Of a stretch of 64,000 nucleotides of DNA, positions 1-11,078 are shown piece by piece. The stretch comes from Isoetes taiwanensis. Taxonomy: Eukaryota > Streptophyta > Lycopodiopsida > Isoetales > Isoetaceae. The stretch covers positions 436,001 to 500,000 of the forward strand of contig JAJEKV010000236.1 in the NCBI GenBank assembly GCA_021234155.1, given 5' to 3'. The position numbers and the translations under genes were made by a program. The first letter of the stretch is position 1; every line of letters starts with the position of its first letter. The notes beneath the pieces were generated by a model. The model was not told where the DNA came from. It ran no database searches and saw only the letters and a list, made by a program, of their open reading frames with translations.

Positions 1-420
1 CCGGTTTCCAAGTCCATAGTGGCATTGAGGTGACCATCTGTGATGACTAACTGATCCGTGGCCCAGTAATGGACACTCTTGGCCTGGCGGAGAAAAGGTC
101 TGCCGACCAACATTTCATAATCACCTGGATCTTCTCCAGCCTTCCAAACACCAAATTCCAAGGGGAATCGGAGATCACCAATGTTGATGTGAAGAAGAGG
201 CGTGACGCCTTGAGGTCTCGTGATATGGCCATTAGCCAATTTGATGTCATATGGGGCAACGATAGAGTTGTTTGATGCCCATTTGTTTGCGGAGTTTATC
301 CGTGATGATGAGATTGACCGCACTACCTCAGTCAATTTGAACATGATTGACTTGTTGATTGCCCACCGTGGCATGGACGTGGGGGTAGAGGTAGCAACAG
401 CCCCAACCAGAGCGGCCTGA
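1..420 (-). pseudogene. LTR-retrotransposon aspartic protease (retropepsin) segment, broken, cut by window edge
   Basis: Read on the minus strand, the end of the window gives a retropepsin C-terminal pattern. There is a block with APYDIKLANGH, then LLHINIGDLRFPLEFGVW, then DYEMLVGRPFLRQAKSV, which corresponds to the hydrophobic-ILGRPFL part of Ty3/gypsy-type proteases. The upstream half should hold the D-T/S-G-S active site. It reads I-D-stop-G-S-A-V-N-L-I, with an in-frame TGA at plus positions 329-331. A further one-base shift separates this half from the APYDIK half. Protease would process the Gag-Pol polyprotein, but this copy cannot. Reverse transcriptase would lie beyond the left window edge and is not visible. 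Gag lies upstream at 1023-2689, so the order leader-gag-pro is that of an LTR element. Confidence 0.7.
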
Positions 421-1022
421 GGGGTGGTAACCGGTCCTTGAGAGCGGGACATAATTTCAAAATTGTTGCCAAACTTAAGGGAATTTTGATTTTTGCCAGC
501 TCCTCTTGGAGTTCAAAGGCACATGAGAAAAAGGATCTGCTTTGGATCCACGGGTCCGAGTGCGTGGTAATGGGCAAAGAACTTCTTTGAGAGTAGGTCG
601 ACCTCTGCCGCCAATATTCGGATATGTCCGCGAGGCGTGGAGGTTGAGATGTGGAAGGTGCTTCTTGTCTTTTCTTTGAGCTCTGGTGGTGGCATGAACA
701 TTAGCCAGCGTCGGCGGCCTTGGCAGACTTGCATGAGGTTCAAGAATGCTTTGGCGTGCTTTAGGCATGACATGAGGCATGAGTTTTCCAAGTCAGGGTG
801 CAAAGTGGACCTTTTTGTCCCTCTACATGAGGGATTGTGTCGCATTCGCAAAAGGCGGGTTGGCGTGCGTAGGAATAATGGTTAAGGGACGTGGCATACA
901 GTGCAGCGTGAAACCAAACCAACCCAATTTGGCCATTGAATTTGGAGGATTAAGAGCACGAAAAAATTTCTTCCGTGCTTGTTGATTGGCGGGAGCTGGT
1001 TGATAGCGTGATTCTTGAGGCG
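421..1022 (-). pseudogene. Gag-protease linker of the same LTR element, no intact frame
   Basis: This lies between the gag zinc knuckles and the protease, in the same minus orientation. One frame stays open for about 112 codons and contains a PPELKEKTRS-like stretch, but no domain is recognisable and the frame does not join either neighbour without a shift. I treat it as the decayed linker of the retrotransposon polyprotein. Confidence 0.4.
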
Positions 1023-2689
1023 CTAGCGAGGTGGCTTCAGAAGAACGGGGACGCTGGTCTTGTTTGCCATTGGCAATCCAAAGTTAGTAAGCCGTGAGGC
1101 GGACACCGAGGTGGTCTGATTGGTGCCAGAAAGCTGCACCTGAACTTGTGGAAGTTGAGGACATGCCGTGGTGGTATGACCCCATTCATGACAGTGATAA
1201 CACTGAGCTTTAGAAGGATCAAAAGGGGGGTGTGTGTTGGGTCCCCGTTGTTGCTTCTGTTGCTGATAGAGTTGATTGGGTTGAGCCTGCAGTGGTTGCG
1301 GCTGATATTGCGATTGTTGTTGAGGTGTGGTTTGCACTTGATAAACCAGCTTGTTGCGGAAAGGTGTAGGATGAGTGCGAGTGCACTCTTCCATGGCATG
1401 ATTGCACATGTTGCATCTTTTACAATGAGGCGGGCCATTGGTGGAGTTGCACTCATTTGCCAAGTGGCCTTGATATTTGCAGATATGGCACCAGATCTGA
1501 CTGCGCTGCGGATTGGCGTGTTGAGGTTGGACAGCAGTCTGTGGAACCATGACTGGTGGTATGAAAGGGAGCTCCTGAAGAGCCACGCCACGGGAGGAAA
1601 CATTGACGGAGTGATTGACAAGGTCGATAGCCTGCTCCAAAGTCTTGGCGCAGTATTGATCATGAGCGGATAGGCTGGAGGAGGAAGTCCTTGGAGAAAC
1701 CAGACCAAGATCTGGCTCTGTGTCGGGTACTCCTTGAGTTTGCTGAGCAGGATGTGAAGTCGATCTGCAAAATCCCTGGCGGACTCCGTGGGCTCTTGTT
1801 GAAGGTCGTTGAGTTGCTTGAGATGAAGTTGATCATCATCCGTGGTTCCATAGTGAGAAAGAAAAGCAGTTTTCATTTCTGACCAATCTTGTTTCCAGTG
1901 GCTTTTGTTGGACATAAGCCATTGATGAGGAGAGCCACGCAGTGTGGTGGAAAAGATGTGGAATTTCAGTTGAGGTTGTGCATGACCATTTAGGACAGCC
2001 AGAGTCTCAAATTCTTCCATGTGGGCCTGAGCACTTTGGTCTAATGGTTTGCCTTTGGTGTTGCCAAAGGTTGGATAAGTCAGCTTAAGTGTCTGAAAGG
2101 TAGAGGTAAAAGTGCTTGGCTGGACTGGAACTGGATAGGGATTATATTGAGGTGGAGTTGGAGGTGGCATGGTGCCTGAAGGACCCTGATGAAGGGGTGA
2201 CTGAGGGGGAGGGACTGAAGGTGCATGATCATTGGTTTTGAGGTCTGTAAGGTTGTAAACAGGAAGAGCGGTGGGAAATGTAGGGAAGGGAAATTCCTGG
2301 GGAGGAGCAAAAGAGACATGTGGATATCCCTGTCCACCCGGAGGAGATGATGGTTGTGAAGGCAGAGGCGTATGGCCAGAAGAATGATGGATGTAGGCAT
2401 GTTCGGGGGTATGAAAGTAAGTTTGAGAAGGTTGAGCCTGATAGGGCTCCTGATAGTGATGAGGTGACTGAGGCTGTGAGCAATGTTTGCACGCTTGAGG
2501 CGGAGAACTGGGACGAGACATGACACGAGGGGTGGGTGGCGCCGACTGAGCCCTAGACCGAATGTGGCCTCCCTCAATGTCATAAGCAGATCCATACATG
2601 TCGTGAATAGCTTCCCTTCGATGATGGCGCTCCAAGCGAGACGCCATCTGGGAAAGGAGTTCTTCTGGCGTGAAGTTTCGGACAGACAT
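1023..2689 (-). pseudogene. LTR-retrotransposon gag with three CCHC zinc knuckles, frameshifted
   Basis: An ATG at 2689 (MSVRNFTPEELLSQM) opens a long minus-strand frame. It has a proline/serine/glutamine-rich N-terminal third, then a retrotransposon gag domain (LRGSPHQWL, SEMKTAFLSHYG, SARDFADRL, WFLQGLPP). Near position 1650 the coding frame jumps. The gag-like frame continues as KTLEQAIDLVN and holds three C-x2-C-x4-H-x4-C knuckles, at about 1490-1449 (CHICKYQGHLANEC), 1424-1383 (CKRCNMCNHAMEEC) and 1202-1161 (CYHCHEWGHTTTAC), separated by a Q-rich spacer. Gag would form the virus-like particle and bind the element RNA. Most plant LTR gags have one or two knuckles, so three is unusual. The frameshift and the broken protease downstream make this a dead copy. 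Assignment to Ty3/gypsy rather than Copia rests on the protease pattern only. Confidence 0.8.
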
Positions 2690-3315
2690 TGCGACAGAAG
2701 AAAGGAAAATCGAATCAGACCCGGCAGCGGCGACAGTGTTTGCGGTCTGGGTTCGGGAACTCCTGCAAGACAGCCCTCTGTGAGGACCCTTGGATCTAAC
2801 AGGAGGATCCGGGGACTATGTCACGCGGGATTTGCAAGAAAACAAAAGGAAGGGAAAAGAAAACAAAAGAACAATGAGACAACAATGATAAGCTTCCTTG
2901 ATATCAATGATGATGATACATGAGCTCTCACAATCGAGAGAAAACTGAAGTGAGACAAGACTCAAAACTCATCTAAAAATCATATGCTAGCTCTACTCAT
3001 ATATATAGTACAATGGCCTTTGGCCCAATATAGACACTCTGACTGATTTCGGTGCCGACTCCTGGAAGGAGGCCTGATTTGCAGGAGTGATGGCGGTGCC
3101 TCTTGAAAAGCCTGAAATCGCGCTGACGCTGACGCGGGCGGTGACGGGCCGTCACTTGTCTGAGCGGCGCCTCTTGGTAGCAGACCCAGGCTTTGACTGC
3201 GTGGTCTGCTGCTTGGTCTTCTGCTGGGCTTTTGACGACTGACCCGCGCCTGATTGTGGATCCTTGGACTTGACTTGGTCCGTCGTATGCATGAATAATC
3301 CTGTACCAGGAGGCA
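2690..3315 (-). promoter_or_regulatory. Probable 5' leader and LTR of the minus-strand retrotransposon
   Basis: This lies directly upstream of the gag ATG in element orientation. Positions 2996-3010, read on the minus strand, give TACTATATATATGAG, a good TATA box, followed by a purine- and T-rich stretch like an R-U5 region and then a GC-rich leader. No second LTR is in the window and I could not find a convincing tRNA primer-binding site or TG...CA ends, so the boundaries are guesses. Confidence 0.35.
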
Positions 3316-3537
3316 CATGACTAACATGAGCCTAAGGGCATGCTTGAGCCTAGGGGCACAACATTTCAACCATAAAAAAACATACAAAATTATATCTCAT
3401 TCTTTAATAAAAATAAATCTTTTGAAAGAGCTTTTTTATGACCCTAGTGGCATGTTTGAGCCATGTGTTTTATTTTGAGCCTAGTGCCATGGTTGATACT
3501 ATGTGGCATATTTGAGCTAAGGTGGCATGTCCTATCC
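3316..3537. repeat. Scattered minisatellite units (GGCATGTTTGAGCC type)
   Basis: Units such as ggcatgcttgagcctagg, ggcatgtttgagccatg and gtggcatatttgagcta occur here at irregular spacing. They are the same units that make the dense array at 5748-7065, so the foldback element at 3538-5085 sits inside or beside a formerly continuous minisatellite. Confidence 0.6.
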
Positions 3538-4149
3538 AACCTTGAATACTCTGTTCAAGGATCCTGCTTCGAGCAGATCAAAAACAAATTCAAGATCGGT
3601 CCCAGAGAACTTACTAAACCGCGAACCGTCTTGGGGGCAAATCCAAGTGTTTTGTCATTCGGACAGTATGAAGGCTTCGGAATGGTTATTCGACCTTGCC
3701 ATGTCGTCCATAATGTCGAAATCACCATAGAGACCAAGTTACATGGTCAGTTTGCGAAGGAAAGAAACATGAACGCTTAACTGGCCTAACTGAAACCCAA
3801 GTGTTTTTCTCATTTGGGCAGTACAGAGGCTTCGGAATGGCAAATTGACTTCGCCATTACCCTAGGGACCAAGTTACATGATTAGTTTTGGCAATGAAAG
3901 AAACACGAACACTCCACATGGCAGTATTTCGCAGCCATCTCCCAGGTCAATTGACTACGAATGTGTTGGACATGAGCTATTTCAGCGCTTCTTAGAGAAG
4001 GGGTGGTCTTCTGCCCATGAAATTTGGTAAGAGGACATTTGGGACAAACTGCTTCCGGAAGGTTTTAAGGGTCCATCTTCTGGCTTCAGCACCGTCCCTC
4101 TACGTGATGACACTGTGCAAGGTCCTGGTTGAATCATACTAGGATATCA

Positions 4150-4207
4150 CCTCCAAAACGTAAACCCTTCATAACCTAGCAACACACAGGGTTTACGTTT
4201 CGAAGGC
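4150..4207. repeat. Nested hairpin in left arm of the foldback element
   Basis: cctccaaaacgtaaaccc pairs with gggtttacgtttcgaagg across a loop of about 22 nt, giving a stem of about 17 bp. A diverged second copy lies at 4473-4536. Both sit at the inner edges of the foldback arms. Confidence 0.7.
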
Positions 4208-4472
4208 CGAAACATGTTAGTTTTCATGGATAACTCAGTTCACCATCTCTAAATATGCATGCAGAGCCATGGCAATTGAAAAAACGGGGTCGGATCTATC
4301 GGCCATACAGAGTAATCCCAAACAATGTCTTGCTACTGCAAAAGCGGCTCTTGACTTTTGATTGCCACTTCGAGAGGAGGATAGATCCAAACTCCATTGT
4401 GTCAGTTCGGGTTGCTTTGCATCTTCAACTGTGACTTCTCGGCAACTTCCCAAGTGCAAACGACCAAAACGC

Positions 4473-4536
4473 GGCCTCCAAAACGTAAACCCTTCAAGAA
4501 CCTCTAGCAACACTTAGGGTTTATATTTCAGAGGCC
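4473..4536. repeat. Second nested hairpin, inner edge of right arm
   Basis: ggcctccaaaacgtaaaccc pairs imperfectly with agggtttatatttcagaggcc. It is homologous to the hairpin at 4150-4207 and is probably the reverse-complement counterpart in the right arm. Confidence 0.65.
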
Positions 4537-5256
4537 ATATCATAGTTAGATTCGACCAGGACCTCGCAGCATGTCATCACGTAGAGGGACGGTGTTAACA
4601 CCAGAAGATGGACCCTTAAAATCTTCTAAAAGCAGTTTGTCCCAAATGTCCTCTCCCTATGGCCCTGATAATGGACGGGCAACTTCTACACTTTGAAACT
4701 ATGAATTGGCTCTTCCAATGGACTTAGAACGTCGAGGACCCCTTCTTCAAGAAGCACCGAAGTAGCTCATGTTCAACACATTCGTAGTCAATTGCCTAGA
4801 CCGTGGCTGCGGAATACTGCCATGTAGAATGTTCGTATTTCTTTCATTGCCAAAACTGACCATGTAACTTGGTTTCTCGGTAATTTTGTCATTCTGGACG
4901 ATATGGCAAAGTCAAATTGCCATTTCGGACCTCTATACTGGCGGAACGACGAAACACTTGGGTTTTTACACGCTCGCCTGCAAGACGCTTCACAGTTTGA
5001 TAAGTTCTCTCAGACTGATCTTGTATTTTTTTGAACCTGCTCGAAGCAGAGTCCTTGAATAGTGGAATCAATGGTTGGATAGGGAAACTGAGCTCTGGGA
5101 GGGGAGCATTAGCATATAGCCTCGCGGAGGAGCACTGTAAGAAAAGGCTGTCTCGAGAACATTTTTGGGGTCTATTTCCTGGGGCTTGGCCTCTCCCCTC
5201 TGGTGAGGTAGCCATGCAAAGCCCTTCCTTGTTCGACTTGGGGAAGGTGGCTGCCT

Positions 5257-5747
<491 letters not shown>

Positions 5748-7065
5748 TGGCTCAAACATGCCACCTAGGCTCAATCATGCCAAGGTGGCTCAAACATGCC
5801 ACCAAGGTGCCTCAAACATGCGAAGATAGCTCAAACATGCGACCAAGATAGCTCCAACATGCCAAGGTGGCTCCAACATGCCACGTGGGCTCTAACATGC
5901 CATGCGTGGTCCAACATGCCAAGGTGGCAAAAACATGCCATGTGAGAGAAAGAGAGAGAGGTGGGGAGGGGGAGGAGGGGGGAGAGCAGGTTGGAGCCTA
6001 TGTGGCATGTTTGAGCCACCTTCACATGTTGGAGCCTAGGTTGCATGTTGGAGCCCACGTGGCATGTTTGAGCCACGTTGGCATGTTGGAGCCTTTGGCA
6101 TGTTGGAGCCCGCCGTGGCATTTGGAGCCTAGGTGGCATGTTTAAACCACCTTGTGGCATGTTGGAGGTGGCATGTTGGAGCCTATATGGCATATCTTAG
6201 CAACCTTGGCATGTTTGAGCCTGGAGCTCGCGTGACATGTTTGAGCCACCTTTGCATGTTTGAGATGTTGGAGCCCACGTGGCATGTTTGAACCACCTTA
6301 GCCTGTTGGAGCCTAGGTGGCATGATTGAGCTGGCGTGGCATGTTTGAGCCACCTTGGCATGTTAGAGCCTAGGTGACATGTTTGATCCATCTTAGCATG
6401 TTGAAGCCACGTGGCATGTTTGAGCCACCTTGGCATGTTGGAGCCTAGGTGGCATGTTGGAGCCTAGGTGGCATTTCGGAGCCTAGGTGGCATGTTTGAG
6501 AACAGTTGACATGTTGTAGCCTAGGTGGCATGTTGGGGCCCACGTGGCATGTTCAAGCTACCTTGACATGTTGGAGCCTAGGTGGCACGTTTGAGCCATC
6601 TTGGCATGTTGAAGCCACGTGGTATGTTTGAGCCACCTTGGCATGTTGGAGCCTAGGTGGCATGTTGGAGACGCCTGGCATTTTGGAGCCTAGGTGGCAT
6701 GTTTAAGCCACCTTGTCATGTTTGAGCCTAGGTGGCATGTTGGAGCCCGCGTGTCATCTTTGCGCCACCTTCGCATATTGGAGCCTAGGTGGCATGTTGG
6801 AGCATAGGTGGCATGTTGGAGTCCACATGGCATGTTGAAGCCTAGGTGCCATCTTGGCATGTTGAAGCCACGTGGCATGTTTGAGCCATCTTGGCATGTT
6901 GGTGCCTAGGTGGCATGTTGAAGCCTGGTGGTATGTTGGAGCCCGCGTGGCATTTCGGAGCCTAGGTGGCATGTTTGAGCCACCTTGGCATGTTTGAGTC
7001 TAGGTGATATGTTTGAAGCCCAGGGGCATGTTGGAGCCCACGTGGCATGTTTGAGCCACCTTGGA
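5748..7065. repeat. Head-to-head inverted minisatellite array (GGCATGTT[T/G]GAGCC family)
   Basis: From about 5995 to 7065 the plus strand is a degenerate array of a compound unit of roughly 38 bp, alternating TTGGCATGTTGGAGCC with TAGGTGGCATGTTTGAGCCACC. From 5748 to about 5940 the same units run in the opposite orientation (ggctcaaacatgccacc). The turn-around at about 5941-5990 is a purine tract (gagagaaagagagagaggtggggaggggg...). The two orientations could pair as a hairpin with a short left arm and a long right arm. ORFs across it (repeating MPRWLKHATW) are by-products. Confidence 0.9.
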
Positions 7066-8085
7066 GGATCCATCTGAGTATGGGCCTAAGTGTCTGCAAG
7101 CAGAAATATGAAATGATGCCATGAAAATTAAAGTCTGGCCATGATTTCCAAGGGATGGCGTCGACGATCGCCTGCCAAATACTCATCATTAGGGGAACAT
7201 CCATCTTTGCCCTTCATTGCATCCCCAACTGGTGAGACGATCTCGTTGATGCCCAATTGAACTAGATCACAAGTATATATGCTTCTACTCAGCTTGTGGC
7301 ATGCCCCCCCGGCTGATCCATGAATCATAGGCGTGCTTGACTTGAGAGCCGAATAAGGTTCAAGACCTCTACAACTAGGAGCATACTAACAAAAGCATAC
7401 TATTATTCCAGGCCAAGGATTTAACTATAAGATAATTCCTCTCCATTATATGCAATGAATGCAAGCTTAAGAGCTAGGTCATTCACCAAGATCATAAATT
7501 GATCATATAAACAACACAAACATAATTTTATATCATCAAGGTCAAGCAATAGTCTACGTAACAAAGGGGGGAGCTTGACTAATTGTGTAGCATCCATAGC
7601 CAAGAACTTGGTCTGAAATTAGAAATCGCCATGACAAGTAACAATGCCGGCTTATATTTAAGGCTACCGGAAATACACGAATTTATAGTGTAGTTTTCCG
7701 GAAATCCTTAGAAAATTTTATAAAAATTGCCTGAAAAAATGTCGTTTTTTTTTTTTTTTTTTTTGTTATCGATTTTTTTTTTTTTAAATGGCTGGATTTT
7801 TCAAGGTCGAACCCCCCCAATTTCGAACCCTAGCTTGGAGGTCAAATGCAACTAGTATGGCCGAAGTCCAAGAAGAAGCTGCTCGAGGTGAGGTGCAACA
7901 TGCGAGGTAGGAGGAGCCAAGGGTTGTAGCAACAAATGAGGCCTTTATATAAAGGTGGATCAAATATTAAAGGTGACTTTAAAGATGTAATGGGGTTACA
8001 ACATTAACATTGAACTTTGGGGTGACTTTAACATAAAGTTGCTTTAGTGGATATAATATACCTCGGTATGCGCCCCCCCCCCCAC

Positions 8086-8121
<36 letters not shown>

Positions 8122-8231
8122 GGACAATTATTCTCGTCTTAGAAAAGGCCTCGTGACTGAACGTTTAATAAAATTCCTCTTTAGTTTAAATAGTATCTAG
8201 AAAGTAAGCTAGGGTATATTATTGGCATATT
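7066..8231. other. No gene seen; homopolymer tracts
   Basis: There is no coding frame I can support. A T20 run lies at 7745-7764, followed by a second T run, and a C9 run followed by a long A run lies at about 8071-8118. These may be decayed retrotransposon tails, but no element body could be recognised. Confidence 0.55.
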
Positions 8232-8388
8232 CTGGTGGTAAGATGGTCTAACCCTCTTCTCTTTCTAGCTTACCGTGTATTCTGTTTGGGTATTGCAGGT
8301 TCGAACATACATTCTTCCCTTCCACGTGGCTCACCCCCACCTATATGGGCTTGCGTGTGTTTTAGTACCAATTGTATGACTAAAAAAG
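8232..8388 (+). mobile_element. Possible tRNA-derived SINE
   Basis: An A-box-like ctggtggtaagatgg is followed about 60 nt later by a perfect B-box core, ggttcgaac (8299-8307), as in RNA polymerase III promoters of tRNA-derived SINEs. The sequence ends in an A-rich run (actaaaaaa) at about 8382-8388. No convincing target-site duplication was found, so this is tentative. Confidence 0.4.
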
Positions 8389-10155
8389 GTGACATTCTTT
8401 CATGTTTTTACCCGTACATACTTAAGCATCGTCCAACTTTGTTGTGAATTTGAAGAAAGGTAATGTGGTTGGGACCCTATTGTGTATAAAGAGAAACAAA
8501 AAAGGAAAAGAAAATCTAGTCTAGGTTGCTAATAGTAAGGTGCTAATCGTTCAAGACCAATTCATTTGGGTGACAGTAGTCACACATAATTTTTATTTCC
8601 TGTCTTTTTTATAGCTATTGTAGAACTCATGATAGCCTACACGCTCTTTCCCTCCAGGTTATAACTTGCAAATGCAATGTTGTATTTTGTGCATTATATA
8701 AGAGCCATCATTGTTCTTTCAAGAAAGCTTGTTTTTTATTCAAACAAGGGTCATCTACATGTCAATGTAGACTCATTTCATAAAATTAGTACACATGACA
8801 GGGGTTGCAGGTAGAATTGCACTATATATATTGTGCCCATGCAAAAATTGTCTTATAGAATTGTGGTCCATTGCCCGTCACTTTCAAGTTTAACAACCTT
8901 TCCATGATGTTAAATCAATGTTGTTACATGTCTTAATCAATGTTGACTCTAGATAATTACTTCCCTAACATGTTTTTCACTTTTAAAGTTACTTAGTTGT
9001 ATAGGGGAATGGGGTATGGGACATAATTCCTTCACGTAGAGAGAGGCTGCATGATCGACAGTAGCCGGGAGCGGGTCTCTCGGAGTGGAGGAATGGTGGA
9101 CTAGACACCATTCCCCTACAAAATAGAAATAGGGGAGCGGCGCTTGAAGATATCTACCTGTGAAGCTTTTCTTCTGTAGATCCAACCTATGAAGATTTCT
9201 ACCTGTAAAGCTTTTTCTCTAGATTCGATCCAAGCCTGCCATATTTCTACTTGTGGAGAGCCCAGCACTTACGAAGAGTCCTGATCCGGCATAGTTTTAC
9301 CTGCGAGGATCCGAGGTGGCTGCGAAGATCCGGCACATGCAAAGAGCGCGAAGACTTCCTTGCATTTTTTCTCGAAGAAATCCCTGCATTTTTGCTCGAA
9401 GACTTTGGCGGCAGAAACCTTAAACAGAATCGGTCCAAACCCTAAAAAAAATTCAAGAAAACCTGAATAGCCAGTTGTGCAGAATCAGAGGATCCGAATT
9501 CCATTCCGCAATATTAGGGTTGCCACATGTCACAAGGAAAATGCGTGCCAGGGAATATTAGCGACCCTATTTCTATTTTGTTTACATCTACATCATTGGT
9601 TGAATGTTTTTATGGCCGCCAAATGTTCCCCTTTTTTTTTTTTGACTTATAAGGCGTGGGATAAACTCTAAAAGAAATAAACAACTTCATTCCGGAAAGG
9701 TCCAAATTTATTAGATGATTCTTTACAGGTTTTGGCTAATCTAGTTATTCTATAGTCCTTAACGCCCTGGTTCTCAGGTTTACAGGTTCAGATTTAATCT
9801 TAACCGTTGGTTTGTCAACTATTACCAGCTAGTAACATGCCTGCGATTGGAAATTTATGGAGATCCTTATAACACCCTAGGATAATCAGTGGAAAATGGC
9901 ATTACACCCTAGGGATTTCCGTTGGCTTCTTACCTGCTTCAGCACTTACGAGCCTGCTTCAGACATTGAGCAATCTGCACCCAGTTTTCGATTTGAGAGG
10001 TAGTGGGGCTTTGCTGGACTTCATTGTGCTCCACTGGAACTTTGCCGGAACAACGTTTTATTGTGCTGCATGCCAACGGGTGAAAGCATGGAGCTGGGGG
10101 TCATTTTCGCGCTAACAAAGCACTCCTAAAGCATCCTCTTACATTTTTATAATAG
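8389..10155. other. No gene seen; one short inverted repeat
   Basis: taggggaatggggt near 9001 is repeated in inverse at accattccccta near 9108-9121, giving a hairpin-like unit of about 120 bp. The rest is diffuse sequence with degenerate direct repeats (ctacctgtgaagcttttctt / ctacctgtaaagctttttct around 9158-9215). No supported ORF. Confidence 0.5.
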
Positions 10156-11078
10156 GTTTTTTTTAAACACACCGACCCGTCATCGTCCGTCACAGATATT
10201 TTCGATTTTCTTCGAGGGGGAGATCATGATGCGTCAGAGCATAGAAATCATCTTCTAGTACTGAATGCGGATCATAGCTTCTGGCTTTCTGATTATTTGT
10301 CATCATTCCAGCATTATGGATGCCAATATAAACCGCATTTCGATCTGTTTGAAATAGACCAAAATACCTCTGCCTTTTGTTCGACGGACAGTAGCGACCT
10401 GTGGGAAAAGGTAAGGTCCTAATTTTGTTTTAATAAAGCTTTCCAGTTTGTTATTTGCTTTTCATCTGCTTTGTTATAATAGGATGTCGATTGCTTTGTT
10501 ATTAATACGATGCCGATTGCTTAATTTTATTTCTTTTCTTTTTGTTTATAGCAGGATATGCGGATTGCAAACTCTGAAGCAGAGTTTCATGTTTATAGAG
10601 GGTTAGCAAATGAAGGAAGGGATCCAACAACTCTGAGTTGGGATGAGTGCACCAAAGCTGATTTTCTGAGTGTATGGAGCTCTGACTAAAAAGATAACAA
10701 GATCAAACTCCACAGAATTCGTCCTGATTTTGCAAAGGACCTGCATGACATGGTAAAGAGAATTTATCAATATGGAGTAAAAAATAAGGAAGTGAGAACA
10801 AATTTTGCAAGGGCATTTGCATGGCAGCATACAAGTAGGGCTACTATAAACCCTGAACAATACAAAGTTAATTGGGCATACTTTGCTTGGTGGTCACTGC
10901 AAATTTCCAAGAGGAATAACCAAACCAGGACTGATGTGCATGAGAAGAGTTTGACCCATATAGCTAAATCCATATCTCATTTGGAGGCAAAAATGAAGCA
11001 TGTCAGTGATGAGCCTGTTTGTTCTAAACAACAGGTGCATGAAAAAGAAATGCAATTGAGGGAATTTCCTTCTAGTTG
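10156..11078 (+). pseudogene. Unrecognised two-exon gene remnant with one in-frame stop
   Basis: An acceptor-like ttataatag precedes an open exon at 10156-10410 (85 codons; includes DIFDFLRGGDHDASEHR and FDLFEIDQNTSAFCSTDS). It ends in a good donor, AAG|GTAAGG. A 144-nt AT-rich intron ends at tttatagcag, and a second open exon starts at 10555 in the same phase: DMRIANSEAEFHVYRGL, TLSWDECTKADFL. A single TAA at 10687-10689 interrupts it. The frame then continues to about 11086 (FAKDLHDMVKRIYQYGV, FARAFAWQHTS, NWAYFAWWSLQISKR). Phase-consistent splicing and a frame broken once in about 260 codons suggest a real but recently damaged or partial gene. I do not recognise the family. The 3' end abuts an L1 reverse transcriptase fragment at 11079, so truncation by that insertion is likely. 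Confidence 0.5.

Larger units (their letters stand above)
3538..5085. mobile_element. Foldback-type element with arms of about 600 bp
   Basis: The sequence beginning tatccaaccttgaatactc at 3538 returns as its reverse complement at the right end (…ttgaatagtggaatcaatggttggata, ending near 5085). Similarity between the arms can be followed inward through many landmarks: the AAGTGTTT block, the aaccaagttacatg block, a ctacgaatgtgttg block and the ccatcttctgg...ccgtccctctacgtgatgac block. The left arm carries an extra direct duplication of about 155 bp (near 3645-3770 and 3800-3915). The central 4213-4468 region is unpaired, with no transposase. Arms diverged by many substitutions indicate an old insertion. 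No clear target-site duplication was seen. The superfamily is unknown; the long arms suggest a foldback or Mutator-like element. Confidence 0.75.

Noticed and set aside
3118-3240. CRISPR-like or attachment-site arrays
   Set aside because: None of the direct repeats in the window has equal spacers, and the genome is eukaryotic.
5831-6972. Several ORFs with MPRWLKHATW-like repeats
   Set aside because: They are translations of the minisatellite. No common frame, start or composition suggests a gene.
7740-8118. T, C and A homopolymer runs as LINE or SINE tails
   Set aside because: No element body or target duplication could be tied to them.
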